Of a stretch of 64,000 nt of DNA, positions 17,876-27,485 are shown piece after piece; the stretch's first letter is position 1, and each line of letters begins with the position of its first letter. This DNA comes from Rhizorhabdus sp049889055 (GTDB taxonomy: Bacteria > Pseudomonadota > Alphaproteobacteria > Sphingomonadales > Sphingomonadaceae): NCBI RefSeq assembly GCF_049889055.1, contig NZ_JBLTWO010000011.1, forward strand, positions 48,755 through 112,754. The letters run 5' to 3'. The position numbers were made by a program, and so were the translations under genes. Below the pieces are notes generated by a model that had not been told where the DNA came from, made no database searches, and worked only from the letters and a program-made list of their open reading frames with translations.

Positions 17876-18532
17876 ATGCAGAATCCGTTCGAAACCGGCC
17901 AATTCCTGAATCCGGAGTCTGGCGCGCTGGTTCCTGTGGTGATCGAGCAGTCGAACCGCGGCGAACGGAGCTTCGACATCTATTCGCGCCTGCTGCGTGA
18001 ACGAATCATCTTCGTCACCGGGCAGGTCGAAGACCATATGGCTTCGCTGATCGTCGCCCAGTTGCTGTTCCTCGAATCGGAAAATCCGAAGAAGGACATC
18101 TATATGTATATCAACTCGCCGGGCGGCGTGGTGACGGCGGGTCTCTCGATCCACGACACGATGCAGTATATCCGCCCGCGCGTCGGCACGCTGTGCATCG
18201 GTCAGGCCGCGTCGATGGGCAGCTTCCTGCTCGCCGCCGGCGAGCCCGGAATGCGCGTGGCGCTGACCAATTCGCGGATCATGGTGCATCAGCCGTCGGG
18301 CGGTGCGCAGGGCATGGCCGCCGATATCGAGATTCAGGCGCGCGAGATCTTGCGCATGCGGCATCGCCTGAACTCGCTCTACGCAAAATATACCAAACAG
18401 TCGATCGAGGCGATCGAGGCGGCGATGGATCGTGACAAGTTCATGGAAGCCGACGAGGCCAAGGCCTTCGGTCTTATCGACGAGGTGTTCGACAAGCGTC
18501 CGAGCCCTGCCGATGAGGCAGCCGCAGCCTGA
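17876..18532 (+). CDS. clpP: ATP-dependent Clp protease proteolytic subunit
   Basis: Serine peptidase of the ClpXP and ClpAP machines. The nucleophile S113 lies in GQAASMGS, H138 in MVHQPSGG, and the acidic residue in DRDKFM near 187; length 218 is typical. ATG 17876 follows an AAGGA site (17860-17864) and gives the usual short propeptide-like start. An 11-bp-stem terminator follows, so clpX is probably transcribed from its own promoter in the 260-bp gap. Confidence 0.98.
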   Translation: MQNPFETGQFLNPESGALVPVVIEQSNRGERSFDIYSRLLRERIIFVTGQVEDHMASLIVAQLLFLESENPKKDIYMYINSPGGVVTAGLSIHDTMQYIRPRVGTLCIGQAASMGSFLLAAGEPGMRVALTNSRIMVHQPSGGAQGMAADIEIQAREILRMRHRLNSLYAKYTKQSIEAIEAAMDRDKFMEADEAKAFGLIDEVFDKRPSPADEAAAA

Positions 18533-18562
18533 GCGCTGCGCCGTCTCGCACGGTGATGGCGA

Positions 18563-18603
18563 GGCGCGCCCCTCGATCGAAGGAGGGGCGCGCCTTGTTT
18601 TTT
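18563..18603 (+). terminator. intrinsic terminator of clpP
   Basis: A perfect 11-bp stem, GGCGCGCCCCT (18563-18573) with AGGGGCGCGCC (18584-18594), is followed by TTGTTTTTT. It separates clpP from clpX. Confidence 0.9.
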
Positions 18604-18793
18604 GCGCGGATTTTCCGGTCGGATCGACGTGAAGCCGGAGGACGGCTTGCCGTATCGGCGCTTGCGTGCTGGCCCAAGGTACCCATATCCAAAGGGAACC
18701 ACCGGATTGATCATCGCTTCTTAAGGTGGTTGTGAGAAGGGGATGGACGTGTTTAGGATGCGACCGATCCCCAGTGGAGTCAGGATCTAGTTT

Positions 18794-20065
<1,272 letters not shown>

Positions 20066-20084
20066 TCGGTTGCCGGCATTCACG

Positions 20085-20126
20085 AATGAAAAGGCTCCGG
20101 GTGGAAACATCCGGAGCCTTTTCATT
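20085..20126. terminator. bidirectional terminator between clpX and the TPR gene
   Basis: A perfect 16-bp stem, AATGAAAAGGCTCCGG (20085-20100) with its complement (20111-20126), has a 10-nt loop. T-rich and A-rich arms serve both converging genes. Confidence 0.9.
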
Positions 20127-20142
20127 GTGAGAGAGCGGGGAC

Positions 20143-21123
20143 TTAGAGGCCCAGCGTCCGGGCAGCCTCGTCGAAACGGGCAATCTGGGCCGTGTCGCCG
20201 GCAAAGGCGGCCTTCGCCTTGGTGAGCGCCTGGCGGGCACCGGCCGGGTCCTTGAGCACCAGTCGCGCGCGCATCAGGCGAATCCAGCCATCGGCATCGC
20301 GGGGGTTTTCCTCCAGCCGGGCGGCGAGTCGGGCGACCATGCCGCGCGCCATCTCGTCCTGCTGGGTCGGCGTCATCCGGCTTGCCGCCTGGAGATCGGC
20401 GGAACTCGGGCCGGGAATGCCGGCCGCCGCGATCTGGCCGCCGGCCCCCATTGCGGGCGCTGCGGCTGTTTCTGCAATTGGGGGCGGCGCCGCTTCGGCG
20501 GCCTTCATCCGTCCCTCGATCGGCAATCCGTTCTGCTTGGAAATTCGTTCGGCCAGTTCGCGCACGGGCTGAAGCCATGGCGCGTCGGCGGGGCTTTCGT
20601 TCACGATCGCGACCAGATCGTCGAGCGCCTGCTTGTGGCTACCGCTCTCGTTCTTCTCGATCGCCAGAAAATAGCGGGCGCGGAAGTCCTTCGGGTCGAG
20701 CGTCAGCGCGGTCTCGAAGGATTTGTGCATCTCGGGGGTGATCTTGCCGGGCCCGGTCAGAACCTGAACCTCGCCCAGCGCCGACCAGGCTTCGGCATCC
20801 TTCGGATCGAGTTCGACCGCGCGGGAATAGGCTTTCACCGCGTCGGGATAACGGCCGACATGATAATAAGCCTGGCCGAGGAGGTGCCAGCCCCGCGCGT
20901 CCTGGGGATTGTCCTGCAGCTTCTTTTCGAGCCCGGCGATCATCGTCTCGACCTCGGGAACGGCCGTTGCCTCGGCTTTCTCGGCGCCGGATTCCGGCGA
21001 TCCGGCACCCGAGCGGAGCACCGCCACGGCGACCGCAGCGAGTGCGACCAGCGCAGCGAGGATGAGCGCGACGCGCGCGAACGGGAGGGAAAAGCCCTTG
21101 GTCGAGCCACTGTCCTTCGTCAC
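20143..21123 (-). CDS. CcmI-like TPR protein, cytochrome c biogenesis
   Basis: A 326-residue protein with one N-terminal membrane helix (about 15-40, rich in Ala/Val/Leu) and TPR repeats at about 60-190 (WHLLGQAYYHVGRYPDAVKAY). A linker and a C-terminal TPR-like domain (about 255-326) follow, as in CcmI/CycH. CcmI presents apocytochrome c to the haem ligation complex; here the neighbour on the other strand is a decahaem cytochrome c. GTG 21123 is chosen over GTG 21135 because GGAGA precedes it by about 5 nt. Assignment as CcmI rather than a general TPR protein is moderately secure. Confidence 0.72.
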   Translation of the reverse strand: MTKDSGSTKGFSLPFARVALILAALVALAAVAVAVLRSGAGSPESGAEKAEATAVPEVETMIAGLEKKLQDNPQDARGWHLLGQAYYHVGRYPDAVKAYSRAVELDPKDAEAWSALGEVQVLTGPGKITPEMHKSFETALTLDPKDFRARYFLAIEKNESGSHKQALDDLVAIVNESPADAPWLQPVRELAERISKQNGLPIEGRMKAAEAAPPPIAETAAAPAMGAGGQIAAAGIPGPSSADLQAASRMTPTQQDEMARGMVARLAARLEENPRDADGWIRLMRARLVLKDPAGARQALTKAKAAFAGDTAQIARFDEAARTLGL

Positions 21124-21311
21124 ATTTCTCTCCACAATAGAAGACTATGGGCTTTGACAGCCTATGCTAAGGAAAGTCTAGCGGAACGCGTCGAAGCTGA
21201 TAGAGTGGCTCTGGGGCAGACGTAGCGTTTTCCGGAGGGCAGCCGGGGAAAGCCTATGTCGAGACTTGGCCGCTGGCTCGGCGGCGAGGGAAAACGGGGC
21301 AGGGGGAATCA

Positions 21312-23765
21312 GTGGCGGATACCTACCGGATAGCCATCGTTGGCTCTGGGCCGGCGGGGCTCAGCGCGGCGGCGCATGCGGCCAAGCTCGGTCTTTCGCA
21401 CGTCCTGCTCGAAAAGACCGATCATCTTTCCGATACGATCTTCAAATATCAGAAGGGCAAGCACGTCATGGCGACGCCGAGTCAGCTCGTGCTGCGCTCG
21501 GACGTGGACTTCGACGCAGGTAAGCGCGAGAAAATTCTCGGCATCTGGGACGAGCAGGCCGCCGGCGCCGGCATCAATGTCCGGCTGAACAGCGAAGTGA
21601 AGGCAATCACCGGCCAGAAGGGGGACTTCACCATCCTCCTCGCCGACAAGGCCGAGATCAAGGCCGAGGCGATCATCCTGGCGATCGGGACGCAGGGCAA
21701 TCCGAACCTGCTGCGCTGTCCGGGCGCCGAAGGCAGCGGCGTCACCGTCCAGTATCAGCTCGACGATCCCGGCGAATATGTCGACGAGCATATCACCGTC
21801 GTCGGTTCGGGCGACGCCGGTATCGAAAATGCCCTCGGCCTCGCGCAGGATCTTGCGCAGGGTAACGTCGTCACGATCCTCAACCGCTCCGCAGACTTCA
21901 GCCGCGCCAAGGGCGCCAACGTCAAGCTGCTGATGCAGGCGCGCGACGAGGGGCGCATCAACGTGATGACCGACACGGCGCCGAATCGCATCGAGGCCGG
22001 TCATCTGGTGCTCGATACGCGCGATGGCGAGGCGCGCATCCGCTGCGACCGCATCATCGCCCGTATGGGGTCGGCCGCGCCGCGCAAGTTCATCGAGGAA
22101 TGCGGCATCCAGTTCACCAGCCCCGATCGCGAGGCCTTTCCGACCCTGTCGCCGCAGTTCGAGACGACCAACCCTGGTATCTACGTCATCGGCGCGCTCG
22201 CGGGCTATCCGCTGATCAAGCACTGCATGAACCAGGGCTATGACGTCGTCGAGTTCATCAATGGCAACACCTCGCTGAAGCCGGCCGACGAGCCGATCCT
22301 GGAAGGCAAGTTCGTCAACCTGCCGGTCCGCAAGTCGGTCGACGAGTGGCTGGAGTTCATCCGCACGCAGGTGCAGATTCTCAACGATCTGTCGCCGCTG
22401 CAGATGCGCGAGTTCATGCTCGACTCGGACGTCCGCTATTACGGCAAGAACGAGATCATCTTCGAGAAGAACGCGCCGGGATCGTCGCTCTTCTGCATTG
22501 CGCAGGGCTCAGTCGACATCCCGCTGCCCGATGGCCGGTCGACCGGCATCGTCATCCCGGAAGGCTCGATCTTCGGCGAGGTCGGCCTCGTGTCGGGCCG
22601 TCGCCGCGGTTCCACCATCCGCTCGATCGCCGAGACCATCGTGGTCGAGATTCCGCGCAATGCGATTCTCAAGCTGATGGCTTCCGTGCCCGGCGTGAAG
22701 CGCGCGGTCACCCGCATCTCGACCGAGCGCCAGCTGCTCCAGATGTGGCAGTCGGGCCTCCAGTCCGCCGATCTGGCCGAATTGCTCGAAACCGCCGAGA
22801 TCAAGGGCGTGCGCGCCGGCGAGACGATTTTCCGCGAGGGCGAGGAGGGGACCGACGTCTACGTCATCCGCTCCGGCTCGGTCGTGGTGGAGAAGTCGAT
22901 CGGCGGCAAGCCGGTGTTCCTGTCCTACGTCCCTGCCGGCAATTATGTCGGCGAGCTTGAGCTGTTCGACAACGGCATCCGCAAGCAGACGGTCCGCGCG
23001 GCGGTGAAGTCCGAGGTCATCAAACTCAACGGCCCGGCCTTCCACCGCCTGCTCGAGGCCAAGCCTCAATTCTTCGCCCGTGCCAAGACCGCGATCGGGG
23101 AGCGCGAGGACCTCGCTTCCTTCATCGAGGCGAAGAAGGACAGCTTCGCGACGGTCGTCGACATGTACAGTTCGATCGCCAATTTCCTCGTCGACAATGG
23201 CGTGGGCGAGGCAACCGACGTGCTGCTGATCGACGAAAATCTCTGCGTCGGCTGCGACAACTGCGAGAAAGCCTGCGCCGACAGCCATGAAGGCATTTCG
23301 CGGCTCGACCGCGAGGCCGGGCGCACCTTTGCGCATCTCCATGTGCCGACCAGCTGCCGCCACTGCGAGCATCCGCATTGCATGGCCGACTGCCCCCCGA
23401 CCGCTATCCATCGCGGCCAGGACGGCGAGGTCTATATCGACGACACTTGCATCGGCTGCGGCAATTGTCAGCGCAACTGCCCCTATGGCGTGATCCGCAT
23501 GGAGAAGGAGCCGCCGAAGAAGCCGAGCCTGTGGAAATGGTTCCTGTTCGGTCAGGGGCCGGGGCCCGGCGAGCCGAGCCACGAATGGGCCTATGCCAAT
23601 GCGACGCCTGGCGTCGAGAAGGCGAAGCGGGCCGTGAAATGCGACATGTGTTCGGGTATCGAGGGCGGACCGAGCTGCGTGCGCGCCTGCCCCACCGGCG
23701 CCGCGATCCGCGTCGCGCCTGAGGAATTTCTGACGGTTGCCCGTTTGCAAAGGGATGACGCCTGA
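21312..23765 (+). CDS. FAD oxidoreductase / double cNMP-binding / four-cluster ferredoxin fusion
   Basis: An 817-residue three-module protein. Residues 1-320 form a FAD/NAD(P) reductase of thioredoxin-reductase-like type, with GSGPAG (11-16) for FAD and a second dinucleotide site GSGDAG (165-170). Residues about 355-470 and 478-590 are two cyclic-nucleotide-binding domains (FGEVGL at 421-426 and YVGELELFDNG from 545). Residues 640-800 form a polyferredoxin with 16 cysteines in four groups (645/648/651/655; 682/685/690/694; 713/716/719/723; 777/780/789/793), like the electron-transfer subunits DmsB and NrfC. It lacks a signal peptide, so it is cytoplasmic. GTG 21312 follows AGGGGGAA. Predicted role (inference): pass electrons from NAD(P)H to the membrane partner downstream, gated by cAMP or cGMP. 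Confidence 0.85.
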   Translation: MADTYRIAIVGSGPAGLSAAAHAAKLGLSHVLLEKTDHLSDTIFKYQKGKHVMATPSQLVLRSDVDFDAGKREKILGIWDEQAAGAGINVRLNSEVKAITGQKGDFTILLADKAEIKAEAIILAIGTQGNPNLLRCPGAEGSGVTVQYQLDDPGEYVDEHITVVGSGDAGIENALGLAQDLAQGNVVTILNRSADFSRAKGANVKLLMQARDEGRINVMTDTAPNRIEAGHLVLDTRDGEARIRCDRIIARMGSAAPRKFIEECGIQFTSPDREAFPTLSPQFETTNPGIYVIGALAGYPLIKHCMNQGYDVVEFINGNTSLKPADEPILEGKFVNLPVRKSVDEWLEFIRTQVQILNDLSPLQMREFMLDSDVRYYGKNEIIFEKNAPGSSLFCIAQGSVDIPLPDGRSTGIVIPEGSIFGEVGLVSGRRRGSTIRSIAETIVVEIPRNAILKLMASVPGVKRAVTRISTERQLLQMWQSGLQSADLAELLETAEIKGVRAGETIFREGEEGTDVYVIRSGSVVVEKSIGGKPVFLSYVPAGNYVGELELFDNGIRKQTVRAAVKSEVIKLNGPAFHRLLEAKPQFFARAKTAIGEREDLASFIEAKKDSFATVVDMYSSIANFLVDNGVGEATDVLLIDENLCVGCDNCEKACADSHEGISRLDREAGRTFAHLHVPTSCRHCEHPHCMADCPPTAIHRGQDGEVYIDDTCIGCGNCQRNCPYGVIRMEKEPPKKPSLWKWFLFGQGPGPGEPSHEWAYANATPGVEKAKRAVKCDMCSGIEGGPSCVRACPTGAAIRVAPEEFLTVARLQRDDA

Positions 23766-24643
23766 TGGCGAGCAAGCCTCTTCGTCAGGCGACATCGGGT
23801 CGCGAACGCGCCTCGGATCATGAGGGCTTCCTCCGGTTTCAGCGCTATAAATGGCTGAAGATCGCGGTGGTGGTCAGCCTGCTGTGCCTGTTCGTCTATG
23901 CGGTCAACGACGTTCAGCCCAGGCCCAATGGCGGCAGCATCTATGGCTATGTCACCGGCACGGCCGGCGTCGCCCTGATCCTGTGGCTGTCGATGCTCGG
24001 CGTCCGCAAGCGGGCGATCACGCCCGGTCGCTGGTCGCTCAAGTCCTGGACGTCGGCGCATGTCTATCTGGGGCTGGCGCTGATCGTCATCGGAACGCTC
24101 CACACCGGCTTCGACTTCGGGTGGAACGTCCACACGCTCGCTTATGTGCTGATGCTGCTGGTGATCGTCTCGGGCGTGTTCGGGATCGCGGCTTATGCGA
24201 TGCTGCCCCAGGCTTTGTCCGCCAATCGCGGCGAGACGACCCAGATCCAGATGCTCGACAATCTCCGGATGATCGACCGCCAGCTCAACGAAGCCGCCCA
24301 GCCGCTCGATGCCGAGGGCGCGGCGATCGTGCGCATGGCGCTGGAGGATGATCCCTTCGGTGGGGGCCTGATCGCACGCCTGACCGGGCGTTATAATCGT
24401 TGCGGTACCCGCGCGGCCCTTGCGGCGGTGCGTGAGCATAAGAGCCGGCAGGAGGCTGGCGCCGATCCGCTCGATCATGTCGAGGTTCTGCTGGAGCGCA
24501 AGAAGTCCTCTCTGTCGCGCATTCGGAAGCATCTACGTTACAAGGCGCTGCTGGAGATCTGGCTCTACATCCATGTGCCGGTGACCTTCGCCCTGATCGC
24601 GGCGTTGCTCGTCCACATCGTTTCCGTCTTCTATTACTGGTGA
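23765..24643 (+). CDS. membrane cytochrome b-like electron carrier
   Basis: A 292-residue protein with about five membrane helices (near 32-48, 60-79, 97-115, 124-146 and 266-290). Histidines sit in or near helices at H99, H113, H123, H270 and H284, enough for bis-His haem b ligation across the membrane. A soluble loop (about 150-260) connects helices 4 and 5. The start overlaps the fusion gene stop by one base (TGATG), and the cytochrome gene follows after 10 bp. The family resembles putative b-type cytochromes paired with multihaem proteins; haem content is inferred. Its job is probably to link the cytoplasmic ferredoxin arm to the periplasmic haems. Confidence 0.75.
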   Translation: MASKPLRQATSGRERASDHEGFLRFQRYKWLKIAVVVSLLCLFVYAVNDVQPRPNGGSIYGYVTGTAGVALILWLSMLGVRKRAITPGRWSLKSWTSAHVYLGLALIVIGTLHTGFDFGWNVHTLAYVLMLLVIVSGVFGIAAYAMLPQALSANRGETTQIQMLDNLRMIDRQLNEAAQPLDAEGAAIVRMALEDDPFGGGLIARLTGRYNRCGTRAALAAVREHKSRQEAGADPLDHVEVLLERKKSSLSRIRKHLRYKALLEIWLYIHVPVTFALIAALLVHIVSVFYYW

Positions 24644-24653
24644 GATCGCGCAG

Positions 24654-26477
24654 ATGAGCTTCATCGTTCGCACGGTAGCGCGCACCGCCGATGGGCGGGA
24701 CATCGTCCGCCCCAAGAGATTCGACCAGGCCGAACTGAGCATCGGCCGCAGTCCGTCGAGCGACATCCACCTGCCCGATCTGGCCGTGGTTCTGAACCAT
24801 GCGGTCATCCGTGCCGTCCCGGGCGGCATGGTCGAGGTCGCGGCGACGGCCGGCATGCCTTTCGTCGTCGACGGCAAGTCGACCGAGCATCAGCGCTTCT
24901 CGGTTTCGCCCGGCGCCAATGTCCGCATCGGCAGTCATTCTCTGACGATCGAACCGGGCGAGGGTGACGAGCAGGGCCTGGTCATCGTGACGGTCGAGCG
25001 GGTCGGCGCGATTTCCAACGCTTCGGAAGACAAAGAGGAAGCGCGCGTTTTCTCGCTGGCGGCGGTGCTGCCGGGCAAGCGCGCAATGGCCTGGGCAGGC
25101 GCCTTGCTTGTTCTTGCCATTTTCCTGATCTGGCCGCTGACGTCGATCAACACCCAGCCGACCGATGCGACCCGCAAGGTCGCGTTTCACGCAGACGAAT
25201 TCTGGACCTCGGGCAAGCTGTCGCGGGCACACAAGCCGCTCGAGAACAACTGCCAGGCCTGTCACGTAAAGCCCGGCGAATCGGTCAGGGACAACGCCTG
25301 CATCGCCTGCCACACGACGGTTCACGACCATGGCGACCCGGCCAAGCTGAACGCCGCCAAGGGCCCGCTGGGTATCGTGACGGGGACGAAACAGTTCGTC
25401 GGCGGTTTCTTCGGGATCAAGCCCGGCCGCTGCGTCGAATGCCATACAGAGCATCAGGGCGAAACCGCCATGCCGGTGACCGACGAGCGTTTCTGCACGA
25501 CGTGCCATGACGGCATGAGCAGCCGGATCAAGACGGTGCTCAAGGATGCTGCCGATTTCGACAAGCATCACCCGCAATTCGCGCCGACGATCCGGTCGGT
25601 GGGGCTCAACGGCGTGCCGATGTTCAGCCGCGTGTCGCTCGACCAGAACCCCAAGGAATATAACGGGCTGAAATTTCCGCACGACATCCATTTGTCGAAG
25701 ACCAACGGCGTGGCGCAGATGGCCAAGACGCTCGGTAAAGGCGAAGGCTATGGAGCACCGCTCGACTGCGCCAACTGCCACGTCCGCGACGCGACCGGGG
25801 CGAGCTTCGCCACGGTGAACATGGAACCGGCGTGCGGCGCCTGCCATTCGCTGGCGTTCGACAAGGTCGGCGATACGGTCCGCACGCTGCGCCATGGCGA
25901 TCCGGCACAGGTCATCGCCGACATCCGCGCCTTCTATCGCGCCGGTGCGCCGCGTGCGCCGATGCTCGGCGGCATGGAGCGGCGTCGGCCTGGCGATGTC
26001 ATGGCGGCCACGCAGCGCGCCAATGTCGCGCCGACCAGCGCTCTATATGTCGGCAATGCCGATCAGGCGATCCGGTCGGTCTTCTCGAAGGGCGGCGCCT
26101 GTTTCGACTGCCATGTCATCCGCGAGACGGGGAACCGGACGACGCCCTTCGCCGTCGCGCCGGTGCAACTGGCGAGCCGCTATCTCAAGAAGGGCTGGTT
26201 CGACCATTCGGCACACGAAACCGAGAGCTGCACGAGCTGCCACGCGGTCAATCTGTCGCGCTCGGCCAACGATGTGAACCTGCCCAAGCTGGCGACGTGC
26301 CAGGAATGCCACGGCAGCCAGGACGCGCATAAGGAGGTGCCGTCCTCCTGTGCGCTCTGCCACGATTATCATCGCACCGAGTTCGCTCCCTCGGCGGTCC
26401 GCAAGAGCCGCGAGCGGGGCAAGGCGGCGGAGCATATCGAAGAAAAGGCGCTCAAGCAGGCGGGAACGGGAGTCTGA
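24654..26477 (+). CDS. FHA-domain / TM / decahaem cytochrome c fusion
   Basis: A 607-residue protein. Residues 1-115 look like a cytoplasmic FHA (phosphothreonine-binding) domain: LSIGRSPSSDIHLPD at 28-42 and NHAVI from 48. One membrane helix spans about 144-163. The rest is a periplasmic multihaem part with ten CxxCH sites at C200, C216, C260, C281, C372, C394, C483, C526, C549 and C566, spaced as in cytochrome c3/c7-type proteins. The helix replaces a cleavable signal. FHA domains normally read Ser/Thr-kinase signals, so an electron-transfer protein carrying one suggests phospho-regulated docking, possibly of the upstream fusion protein. No dedicated kinase gene is in view. Confidence 0.88.
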   Translation: MSFIVRTVARTADGRDIVRPKRFDQAELSIGRSPSSDIHLPDLAVVLNHAVIRAVPGGMVEVAATAGMPFVVDGKSTEHQRFSVSPGANVRIGSHSLTIEPGEGDEQGLVIVTVERVGAISNASEDKEEARVFSLAAVLPGKRAMAWAGALLVLAIFLIWPLTSINTQPTDATRKVAFHADEFWTSGKLSRAHKPLENNCQACHVKPGESVRDNACIACHTTVHDHGDPAKLNAAKGPLGIVTGTKQFVGGFFGIKPGRCVECHTEHQGETAMPVTDERFCTTCHDGMSSRIKTVLKDAADFDKHHPQFAPTIRSVGLNGVPMFSRVSLDQNPKEYNGLKFPHDIHLSKTNGVAQMAKTLGKGEGYGAPLDCANCHVRDATGASFATVNMEPACGACHSLAFDKVGDTVRTLRHGDPAQVIADIRAFYRAGAPRAPMLGGMERRRPGDVMAATQRANVAPTSALYVGNADQAIRSVFSKGGACFDCHVIRETGNRTTPFAVAPVQLASRYLKKGWFDHSAHETESCTSCHAVNLSRSANDVNLPKLATCQECHGSQDAHKEVPSSCALCHDYHRTEFAPSAVRKSRERGKAAEHIEEKALKQAGTGV

Positions 26478-26603
26478 ATCGCGCTTTACCCTCTTTTTGG
26501 GGCGGCTGTGTAGGAGATCACAGCGTTCGATCGCTGGTCGTGGTGACTTTCAGCAGCGTTGGAGTTGGGCCGAGAGTTTTTCGGCGGAGTAGAGGGTAAT
26601 CGC

Positions 26604-27473
26604 ATGCTGTTCGCCCAATTGACCGATCTGCATATCGGGTTCGAGAAGAACAATCCCGACGAGCTCAACTTCCGGCGGGTCGCGGCAGCCATCGATTATG
26701 TGAAGGGCCTTGCGCTGCCGCCCGACCGCCTGTTCCTGACCGGCGACCTGACCGACAATGGAGACCGGGAAAGCTATGAACGGCTGCGCGATCTGATCGC
26801 AGACTGTACCTTTCCGGTTCATCTTTGCACCGGCAATCATGACGATCGAACCGCGATGCGCGAGGTCTTTCCCGACCTGCCGATGCAGGACGGCTTCGTG
26901 CAATATGTGATCGACGAACCCGGCGTTCGCATCATCGTTCTCGACACGCTCGACCCCGGCCACCATGGCGGGGCCTTTTGCCACCGCCGTGCGGCCTGGT
27001 TGAAGGCGCGTCTCGCGGAAGTCCCAGGCCTGCCCGTTCTGATCGTCCTCCACCATCCGCCGATCGAGACGGGCATTCCCTGGATGACGGCACACCCGAC
27101 CGAGCCCTGGGTGGTGACGCTCGACAAGGCCATTGGCGATCACCCGAACGTCACGATGATCACGGGGCATATCCATCGCTCGATCACGACGCAGTGGCAT
27201 GGCCGGATGCTTGCGGTCGCGCCGTCGACGGCGCCGCAGGTCGCGCTGGAGATGGCCCCGATCGACCCCGCCTGTCCCGACGAGCGTCCGATGATCGTGG
27301 CCGAGCATCCCGGCGTTGCGCTGCATCTGTGGAGCGGCGAGGGCTTCGTCACCCACCATGCACAGGTCGGAGCCCCCGATGTGCTGGCGCGGTTCGACCG
27401 GCGTCTTCAACCGCTCGTCCAGGCGCTCGCCGAAGAGCATGAGGTTGCCGAGCCGGGCGCCGCTGCCGCCTGA
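26604..27473 (+). CDS. cpdA: CpdA-like calcineurin-type phosphodiesterase
   Basis: A 289-residue metallophosphoesterase with all family metal motifs: DLH near residue 8, GDLTD, GNHD, HHPP and GHIH. The overall match is to class III 3',5'-cAMP phosphodiesterases (CpdA). ATG 26604 follows GAGGG; upstream sequence in frame is not family-like. It lies 126 bp after the decahaem gene on the same strand, and the upstream fusion protein has two cyclic-nucleotide sensors, so the pair may set and read cAMP. Activity on cAMP rather than another phosphodiester is inferred. Confidence 0.8.
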   Translation: MLFAQLTDLHIGFEKNNPDELNFRRVAAAIDYVKGLALPPDRLFLTGDLTDNGDRESYERLRDLIADCTFPVHLCTGNHDDRTAMREVFPDLPMQDGFVQYVIDEPGVRIIVLDTLDPGHHGGAFCHRRAAWLKARLAEVPGLPVLIVLHHPPIETGIPWMTAHPTEPWVVTLDKAIGDHPNVTMITGHIHRSITTQWHGRMLAVAPSTAPQVALEMAPIDPACPDERPMIVAEHPGVALHLWSGEGFVTHHAQVGAPDVLARFDRRLQPLVQALAEEHEVAEPGAAAA

Positions 27474-27485
27474 CCAGGCGGCCGG

